Of a stretch of DNA of 8,714 nt, positions 1 through 4,729 are shown in pieces. Within the stretch, counting starts at the first letter, position 1, and each line of letters opens with the position of its first letter. The translations under genes and the position numbers were made by a program. This stretch comes from Helicobacteraceae bacterium (GTDB lineage Bacteria > Campylobacterota > Campylobacteria > Campylobacterales > Sulfurimonadaceae), in contig JALUKO010000087.1 of NCBI GenBank assembly GCA_027056525.1, forward strand, positions 1 to 8,714, written 5' to 3'. The notes beneath the pieces are model-generated. The model saw only the letters and a program-made list of their open reading frames with translations, had not been told where the DNA came from and made no database searches.

Positions 1-50
1 AATTTGTATAATGAGTGAGAGTTAAACTCTCAAACTCTTTAAAGAGGATT
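1..50. repeat. Two adjacent inverted repeats downstream of the last small gene
   Basis: Positions 17-31 form an inverted repeat (GAGAGTT, one base, AACTCTC) and positions 35-46 are a perfect 12-base palindrome (CTCTTTAAAGAG). They lie just after the stop codon of the 70-residue gene that ends at 51. They could form a weak hairpin that ends its transcript, but there is no clear T-run on the minus strand, so I do not call a terminator. A TATAAT at 7-12 on the plus strand, preceded by TTTG, could be a -10 box reading into the window. Nothing coding lies downstream of it on that strand. Confidence 0.4.
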
Positions 51-263
51 TTATAAGAAGCCGAGTTCTGTAAGTATAGGTCTTATTCCAGAAGCTATTT
101 TTATAAGCTCATCCACAAATATACCCTCTGCTTTATCTTCTAAAAGCCACTCATCTATACGCTTGATCGTATCTGTTTTTTCATCTTCGCTCAACTCTTT
201 AGAGTTAGTAACCGCATCTTTAATTTTTTGTAAATGTTCGTGGTGTTTATGTGAACTCATCAT
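51..263 (-). CDS. Small hypothetical protein, acidic and helical (70 aa)
   Basis: I do not recognise a named family. The protein has a His-rich start (SSHKHHEHLQ), then a charged, probably helical body with many Lys, Glu and Asp, and a more hydrophobic C-terminus ending in LTELGFL. There is no signal peptide or membrane segment, so it is probably cytoplasmic. Two start codons are adjacent (263-261 and 260-258). The AAGG-type ribosome site at 268-271 lies 4 bases from the first and 7 from the second, so the second Met is the better start and the real protein is probably 69 residues. It begins 9 bases after the stop of the 69-residue gene upstream, and that stop codon overlaps the ribosome site, so the two are almost certainly co-transcribed and probably translationally coupled. 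Function unknown. Confidence 0.75.
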   Translation of the reverse strand: MMSSHKHHEHLQKIKDAVTNSKELSEDEKTDTIKRIDEWLLEDKAEGIFVDELIKIASGIRPILTELGFL

Positions 264-272
264 CTTTCCTTT

Positions 273-482
273 TTAGTAATAATCATATTTTCCAGCTTCT
301 ACATCTTCTTTAATAGCATCAATTTTTTCTTGAATAATACTAAGTAGAAGTGTGGCTGCTTCTCTGTCATCAACTTCGGGTACATCCCAGTCACTAATTT
401 TCATATTTGCTTTAAAGAGTAAGTCAACCTCTTTATGTATCTCTGATTTACGACTTTGTAGTTCTTTTTCTATAGTGTTCAT
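273..482 (-). CDS. Small hypothetical protein, acidic and helical (69 aa)
   Basis: No family recognised. The N-terminal half is a Lys/Glu-rich predicted helix. A central ISDWDVPEVDDREAA stretch is rich in Asp and would break that helix. A second helix follows (LLLSIIQEKIDAIKEDV), and the protein ends in GKYDYY. It has no cysteine, signal peptide or membrane segment. The start is well supported by a TAGGAG ribosome site (490-495) 7 bases before the ATG. The gene lies 57 bases downstream of the mtfA-like gene and 9 bases upstream of the 70-residue gene. The two small proteins are alike in size, charge and expected helical make-up, so they may act together, but that is a guess. Confidence 0.75.
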   Translation of the reverse strand: MNTIEKELQSRKSEIHKEVDLLFKANMKISDWDVPEVDDREAATLLLSIIQEKIDAIKEDVEAGKYDYY

Positions 483-489
483 TATATTT

Positions 490-508
490 CTCCTACGAAA
501 AGAGTATA
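490..508 (-). promoter_or_regulatory. Possible promoter and ribosome site for the small gene pair
   Basis: On the minus strand a TATACT box (503-508) lies a few bases before a strong TAGGAG ribosome site (490-495). A start point about 7 bases after the box would leave a leader of only about 14 bases. Upstream the sequence is A/T-rich with no clear -35 box, as is usual for Campylobacterota housekeeping promoters. There is no hairpin between the peptidase stop codon (540) and this point, so read-through from the operon is also possible. Confidence 0.35.
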
Positions 509-539
509 CATTATTTTTTATTAAATTTACGTGACATTC

Positions 540-1379
540 CTACTTATCTACCAACTTAAGTGTGTCTATATTATAGAAACTTTTGAGTTCATTATAAAGA
601 TCGGGAAATTCTCTTTTGAGTGCATGGGGAGATTCAAAAAATCGCTCAGTAGTAACGGCGAAAAACTCCGCTTCGTTTGTTGCAGCATAGGCTCCAAGGA
701 GTTTATACTTTCCCCAGTCTCTGTTTTTAAGGACTACTTTACTCAGAGCATCATACTCTTTTGTAAGTATATGTACCCATTCATCATATTTTGCTTTTTC
801 GATGGGTGGCACACCATCGATCTCACCATCCATAAAGTCAATCTCGTGGGCAAACTCATGCACGACAACATTATTGTGGCGTAGATGATACGCTTCATAT
901 TTTGCATCATGCCATGCGATAACAACCGTATCGTTGGCTGATTGTCCATCGATCAAAAAGTCCTCTTTTGTATAGATGCCTCCAGAGCTGTTGACACTCT
1001 TGGTTATCACGGCATTTGGGTACACGATAATAGTTTTTAAATTATCATAACAGTGTTTCATCCGGGTATGAAGCACTAACAAGCAAGCATAAAAAGCTAT
1101 GATAACCTTCATCTCTTCACTCACTTGCAGCTCCACACCCACAAACTCTTTTGTATGAATAAACAGCAGTATCGATCTTTGTATTTTCTCTTTTTCCTCT
1201 TGGCTCAAATGGCGATAATGCGGTGTTTTGTTCAAGATTTTTTTATATTTATCATCAAAAGGGATCGTCTGAATCTTATGTAACCTCTCTTGCTCTTTTA
1301 ACTTCAACAGCAGATACACTGCAACTGCACTTACCCCCAAACCACCAAACACAAGTAACAAAGCTGTATAGTATGTCAT
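540..1379 (-). CDS. mtfA: MtfA-family (peptidase M90) zinc metallopeptidase with N-terminal membrane anchor
   Basis: The zinc-peptidase motif HEFAH is at residues 174-178, followed by E-I-D. The downstream NEAEFFAV block (235-242) carries the probable third zinc ligand, Glu238, 60 residues after the second His. The EFPDLYNELKSFY block near the C-terminus is also typical of MtfA. Length (279 aa) is close to the E. coli protein (about 265). In E. coli, MtfA is a soluble aminopeptidase that binds the glucose-PTS repressor Mlc. This protein differs in having a hydrophobic helix at residues 5-25, followed by Lys/Arg-rich sequence, which predicts a membrane anchor with the catalytic domain in the cytoplasm. 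The ATG directly follows the TAG stop of the oxidoreductase gene with no spacer and only a weak ribosome site, which suggests translational coupling. The family call is firm; the substrate is unknown and a link to Mlc is not supported here. Confidence 0.9.
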   Translation of the reverse strand: MTYYTALLLVFGGLGVSAVAVYLLLKLKEQERLHKIQTIPFDDKYKKILNKTPHYRHLSQEEKEKIQRSILLFIHTKEFVGVELQVSEEMKVIIAFYACLLVLHTRMKHCYDNLKTIIVYPNAVITKSVNSSGGIYTKEDFLIDGQSANDTVVIAWHDAKYEAYHLRHNNVVVHEFAHEIDFMDGEIDGVPPIEKAKYDEWVHILTKEYDALSKVVLKNRDWGKYKLLGAYAATNEAEFFAVTTERFFESPHALKREFPDLYNELKSFYNIDTLKLVDK

Positions 1380-2861
1380 CTATAAAAATCTTTCAAGTTC
1401 CAATACCCCTTTCACAAAGGGGCTTTTTAACTTCTCCTGCATGATCTCACCCATCATTTGTTTGGCTAAAACAGAAAAAGACTCAGAGAGTGTCGGGTGC
1501 GGGTGTATAGTCGATATAAGATCACTTAAACCTAAGCTTTGAGAAACTATCAAAGCAGCCTCTCCCGCAATTGCATTTGCTTCATGGGTCATGATACTTA
1601 CCCCTAAAATTTTATAGTTTTTCTTGCTAACAATAAACTTTAAATACCCTCTCGCTTCATCTTCAATCTGACTTTTTGCATCTACAGCATAGTCATACAC
1701 ACCTACTAACACTTCTTCGCCCCTTCGTTGTGCTTCCTCTTTAGAGATGCCTGCCATAACGATATTTGGTTCACTGAAAAGTACCCATGAGTTTTTGTCA
1801 AAATCAACTTTAAAGAAGTTGTGCTGTAAAAAAAGATTTTGTGCGATTGTATGTGCACCATACTGTGCAGTGTGTGCAAATTTTGGAAATTTTTCAACTA
1901 CGTCACCGTTGGCATAGATGTTTTTGTTACTCGTTTGAAGATGTTCATCTGTCTTTATGCCATTATGATCAAATACCACCTGAGCATTTTCAAGATTTAA
2001 TTCAGATATATTTGCGACTCTTCCCGTTGCTACCATAACTCTTTGTGAGTGCAGCGTATGCTCTTTGAGCCCTTGTGTATATGTGAGCTCAAAATCATCT
2101 TTATAGTCTATCTGCTGCACTGTGGCATTGAGAATCAGGTTCACATTTTTATTGTTTTGCAACTCCTTAAGTATATGATGTGCAAACTCTTCGTCTATAT
2201 GCTTGAGTATAGACGCTCTTCGCCCAATCAAATTGATCTTAACTCCAAAACTAGAAAGTATTTGTGTAAACTCTATGGCAATAGGACCATCACCGATAAT
2301 ACTTAAACTCGATGGTAATTCCATCCGCTGAAAAAAATCTTCATTCGTCCAAATCTTAGAAGCGCCATCACCTTTATACTCAGGGATAAAAGCTTTTGAG
2401 CCTGTAGCAATAACACACTTGTCAAAAACGATCTGTGATGTAGTTTCATCTTCAAATCTCACAAGAAGTTTTTCATGATCTATAAAACTCGCTTCAGCAT
2501 GAAACAGGTCGATATTCTCAAAACCGAGCAAAATATTTTTGGCAGCTTCTGAACGCTTTTTTAAAATACTCTCTTTTCTTTGAACGATCTTCTCCCACGC
2601 CAATGTATAGTGAGTCTCATCAAGAACAACACCAAACTCTTTGAGTAGTTCGAGACTTTTGACATATTTGGCGCTCACTTGCATAATTTTAGAAGGAATA
2701 CACCCATCAAAGAGACACTCACCACCAAGAGTACCCAGTTTATCTATGAGAGCTATCTTTTTATCTTTATGCAGCTTTGCATACTCCATCGCTACAGGGG
2801 TTCCCGCAGGACCACCACCAAGTACTACCAAGTCATACTCTTGAATCAAGTCATCTAACAT
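1380..2861 (-). CDS. FAD-dependent pyridine nucleotide-disulfide oxidoreductase, lipoyl dehydrogenase type
   Basis: A complete class I disulfide reductase of 493 residues. The FAD-binding GGGPAG is at 15-20, and the redox-active pair is in GGECLFDGCIPSK (Cys49 and Cys54). The nicotinamide-nucleotide fold begins at IIGDGPIAIE (188-197), and the second FAD contact is YANGD (316-320). The C-terminal dimer domain ends with HPHPTLSE, giving the catalytic His455-Glu460 pair typical of dihydrolipoyl dehydrogenase. There is no heavy-metal domain and no C-terminal Cys pair, so it is not a classic mercuric reductase. The second strand of the nucleotide fold ends in Gly213-Arg-Arg rather than the Glu of NAD-specific lipoyl dehydrogenases, so NADP(H) may be preferred. 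No E1, E2 or lipoyl protein is nearby, so the physiological disulfide is unknown. The ATG has an AAGG ribosome site about 8 bases upstream, and the gene follows the 76-residue gene by 12 bases. Confidence 0.92.
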   Translation of the reverse strand: MLDDLIQEYDLVVLGGGPAGTPVAMEYAKLHKDKKIALIDKLGTLGGECLFDGCIPSKIMQVSAKYVKSLELLKEFGVVLDETHYTLAWEKIVQRKESILKKRSEAAKNILLGFENIDLFHAEASFIDHEKLLVRFEDETTSQIVFDKCVIATGSKAFIPEYKGDGASKIWTNEDFFQRMELPSSLSIIGDGPIAIEFTQILSSFGVKINLIGRRASILKHIDEEFAHHILKELQNNKNVNLILNATVQQIDYKDDFELTYTQGLKEHTLHSQRVMVATGRVANISELNLENAQVVFDHNGIKTDEHLQTSNKNIYANGDVVEKFPKFAHTAQYGAHTIAQNLFLQHNFFKVDFDKNSWVLFSEPNIVMAGISKEEAQRRGEEVLVGVYDYAVDAKSQIEDEARGYLKFIVSKKNYKILGVSIMTHEANAIAGEAALIVSQSLGLSDLISTIHPHPTLSESFSVLAKQMMGEIMQEKLKSPFVKGVLELERFL

Positions 2862-2873
2862 AATTTAGCCTTT

Positions 2874-3104
2874 TTATTTATTTGAACAACGCATAACTTC
2901 TATATTTTTGATCTTTTGTAATTTGTTAGAAACCTCTTCAAGCGTTGCCATCGCTTCATCATACTCTTTTTGTATCTTTTGTTTTTGAGCTTCAACCTTG
3001 TTTATCTGATACTCAATCTCCTGCATTGGGATAGAGCAACTCTTTGCCATCTCCTCCTCTTTTTGCAGCATCCACTCTGTAATTTTTTTCATAAATCCTT
3101 GCAT
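2874..3104 (-). CDS. Small coiled-coil hypothetical protein (76 aa)
   Basis: No named family recognised. Residues 10 to about 66 are almost wholly charged or helix-forming (Glu, Lys, Gln, Ala, Met, Ile), interrupted by SCSIP at 22-26. The long second part looks like a coiled coil with hydrophobic residues at roughly heptad spacing. Cysteines are at 23 and 73. No signal peptide is present; a short amphipathic N-terminal stretch could touch the membrane. The start is fixed by an AAGGGG ribosome site lying inside the last codons of the permease gene, 6 bases before the ATG. Only one base separates the permease stop from this ATG, so expression is coupled to the transporter. A partner or regulatory subunit of the permease or of the oxidoreductase is possible, but nothing in the sequence proves it. 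Confidence 0.8.
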   Translation of the reverse strand: MQGFMKKITEWMLQKEEEMAKSCSIPMQEIEYQINKVEAQKQKIQKEYDEAMATLEEVSNKLQKIKNIEVMRCSNK

Positions 3105-3105
3105 A

Positions 3106-4449
3106 CTATACCCCTTTTATAAATTTCTTTTCTAATTCTAGCACCTCTTGGGCAAACTGCTTCTCAATGGTTCTGTTATTTATAAGTCTTAGTAACACTT
3201 CCAATACAAAAGCAAAAATAAATGCACCCACTATATATACAGGAAAATGTTGTATAGAATCCGATGTGTAGTAAATGGCAAAACCTGCCGCACTAAAGGT
3301 ACCGATGATTGCTAAAATGACCACTCCATAATTCGCTTTGGTCTCTTTAATGACAAAAAGATGTCCCGTATGTGTAAAACCTTGTATCAGAAGTACCGTT
3401 ATAGAAGCAATTGCAGCTATTTCACCAAGGTTAAAAAACAGTATCATCGGCACTATCAAAAGTGCAGAGATGATCAAACCCTCAGAATTGCGAAACACAT
3501 TTCGCTCATACACTTTTGGAAGATTACCCTCTTTTGCAAGTGTATAGCCTATCTGTGTTACAGCATATAGCGTTGCATTGATCGCTGAAGCGGTTGCCAA
3601 AAGTGCAGTTGCTGCAATGATCTTAAAACCCCACTCGCCAAAAACAGGTTCAGCAGCCTGTGCCAAGGCAAAGTCTTTACTTTTGATAATTTCAGCAAGT
3701 GAAAGGTTTCCAAAAACAGCTACTGTCACAGCAATATACAATACACCGACAAGAATTATGGAAAGTATCATCGATTTCAACATTGTTTTTGATGGACTTT
3801 GCATATCTTCTACACTGTTTGTGATCACACTAAAACCCTGAAACGCAAAAAATGTCAACCCAAGTGCATACAAAAGATGTATGTAACTTGGTGCTTCTGA
3901 GGGGTTAAAGTTGGAAGCTTTTATAAAAAACATCGCTGAAACGGTAAAAGCCAACAAAGCAACAAGTTTGATCACAACTATTATAGACTCTGCCTTAGCT
4001 ACAAAAGATGCACCCACAAGGTTAACAACGACAAAAAATGCTAAAACACCCAGAGCAAATATGTTTGTAAAGGTTGTACTCACACCCTCGACCATATAGG
4101 TTGCAGCATACGTTCCAAAGGACTTTGCTACAGCTGCAAGAGCTACTAACTGTGCTATATAAAACAAAACACCTAAAGCCCCTGAAAAAAAACCTTCTCC
4201 ATAAGACTGCACAAGATACTCGATAATACCACCGCGACTCGGATACCTAACGGCCAACTTACTGAGTGAATATCCACAAAGAAGAGCAATTACTCCGGCT
4301 ATTAAAAATGAGACGATTACCAAATTACCCGCTATAGCACCCGCCTGACCGATAACTATAAAAATTCCTGCACCAACCATGGAGCCTATACCTAAAAATA
4401 CAGCACTCCATAAACCAAATGCTTTTTTCTGTGCATCCATATTGTTCAT
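3106..4449 (-). CDS. APC-superfamily amino-acid permease
   Basis: An integral inner-membrane transporter of 447 residues with about 12 hydrophobic segments, the usual size for the amino acid-polyamine-organocation family. The unwound first helix carries GIGSMVGAGIF (20-30), the family's substrate-backbone-binding motif. The second family signature is around FFAFQGF and the acidic VEDMQSPSK (200-221). These proteins import or exchange amino acids using ion gradients; the substrate cannot be read from the sequence. The C-terminal tail after residue 420 is charged and cytoplasmic. The start is uncertain. The AAAGG ribosome site (4452-4456) is only 2 bases from the listed ATG but 11 bases from Met4 (4440), so the true start may be Met4. 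It is the first gene of a tight operon with the coiled-coil protein, the oxidoreductase and the peptidase. Confidence 0.9.
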   Translation of the reverse strand: MNNMDAQKKAFGLWSAVFLGIGSMVGAGIFIVIGQAGAIAGNLVIVSFLIAGVIALLCGYSLSKLAVRYPSRGGIIEYLVQSYGEGFFSGALGVLFYIAQLVALAAVAKSFGTYAATYMVEGVSTTFTNIFALGVLAFFVVVNLVGASFVAKAESIIVVIKLVALLAFTVSAMFFIKASNFNPSEAPSYIHLLYALGLTFFAFQGFSVITNSVEDMQSPSKTMLKSMILSIILVGVLYIAVTVAVFGNLSLAEIIKSKDFALAQAAEPVFGEWGFKIIAATALLATASAINATLYAVTQIGYTLAKEGNLPKVYERNVFRNSEGLIISALLIVPMILFFNLGEIAAIASITVLLIQGFTHTGHLFVIKETKANYGVVILAIIGTFSAAGFAIYYTSDSIQHFPVYIVGAFIFAFVLEVLLRLINNRTIEKQFAQEVLELEKKFIKGV

Positions 4450-4478
4450 TACCTTTAAAATAGTATAAGACTTATAAG

Positions 4479-4487
4479 ATTATAACA
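4479..4487 (-). promoter_or_regulatory. Extended -10 promoter of the permease-led operon
   Basis: On the minus strand the sequence reads TGTTATAAT, a perfect TATAAT (4479-4484) with the TGn extension, about 30 bases before the permease start. The expected start point is near 4472, giving a leader of about 23 bases that contains the AAAGG ribosome site. There is no good -35 box. Upstream (4488-4560) is almost pure A/T with runs of T, as is common in Campylobacterota promoters. Confidence 0.6.
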
Positions 4488-4560
4488 TCAATTACAACAA
4501 CATATATATAATATAAAAAAATAAATATTATAATATTGTATTAATTATTTATTTCTAAAG
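4488..4560. promoter_or_regulatory. A/T-rich intergenic control region with a 14-base palindrome
   Basis: This stretch is nearly all A and T. It holds a perfect palindrome AATATTATAATATT at 4524-4537, within which a TATAAT can be read on each strand (plus 4529-4534, minus 4527-4532). It could be an upstream promoter element, a second pair of promoters or an operator. In such A/T-rich sequence, chance palindromes are common. Confidence 0.35.
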
Positions 4561-4563
4561 CAG

Positions 4564-4572
4564 TGATAAAAT
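4564..4572 (+). promoter_or_regulatory. Possible plus-strand extended -10 promoter
   Basis: The plus strand reads TGATAAAAT, which matches an extended -10 (TGn plus TATAAT with one mismatch) after a T-rich upstream stretch. Transcription would start near 4579 and run through the 21-codon frame at 4618 to the hairpin at 4683-4711, giving an RNA of about 130 bases. It is the only sign that this plus-strand region is expressed. Confidence 0.3.
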
Positions 4573-4617
4573 TGAAAATCTGAGAATTAATTTAAAGATA
4601 AAAACAGAGTTGAGCAA

Positions 4618-4683
4618 ATGTATGATACCATCAAAACAAAGTTTAACTCAGTTCTTAAAGAGATCCGAAAAGATATAAAATAA
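4618..4683 (+). CDS. Possible 21-residue small protein (or part of a small RNA)
   Basis: An ATG-to-TAA frame of 21 codons beginning MYDTIKTKF and ending EIRKDIK. The peptide is basic and could form one amphipathic helix. It lies in the 280-base gap between the permease and the lipoprotein gene, on the opposite strand to every other gene. An extended -10-like box lies about 45 bases upstream and a hairpin follows the stop directly. Against it: there is no good ribosome site (only GAG about 5 bases before the ATG), and a frame this short can arise by chance. It could also be a decayed gene end or a small RNA. Confidence 0.22.
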   Translation: MYDTIKTKFNSVLKEIRKDIK

Positions 4684-4711
4684 AACACCCAAGCAAAATG
4701 CCTGGGTGTTT
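4683..4711 (-). terminator. Rho-independent terminator of the large lipoprotein gene
   Basis: AACACCCA pairs with TGGGTGTT, followed inward by one A/C mismatch, a further 2-bp GC pair and a 5-base loop (4695-4699). On the minus strand the hairpin is followed by TTTTATTTTAT, a good U-tract, and it sits 18 bases after the lipoprotein stop codon. On the plus strand only three T follow the stem core, so it would end plus-strand transcripts poorly. It isolates the lipoprotein gene from the permease operon. Confidence 0.85.
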
Positions 4712-4729
4712 GCTACACTCTCCTCGATA

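Noticed and set aside
531..884. Plus-strand open frame of 117 codons opposite the peptidase
   Set aside because: The minus-strand frame has a full MtfA signature with HEFAH and the downstream Glu. The plus-strand product has no recognisable domain and no ribosome site.
1380..2861. Mercuric reductase as the name for the oxidoreductase
   Set aside because: There is no N-terminal metal-binding domain, no C-terminal vicinal Cys pair, and no mer genes around it. Only the cofactor-site residues recall MerA.
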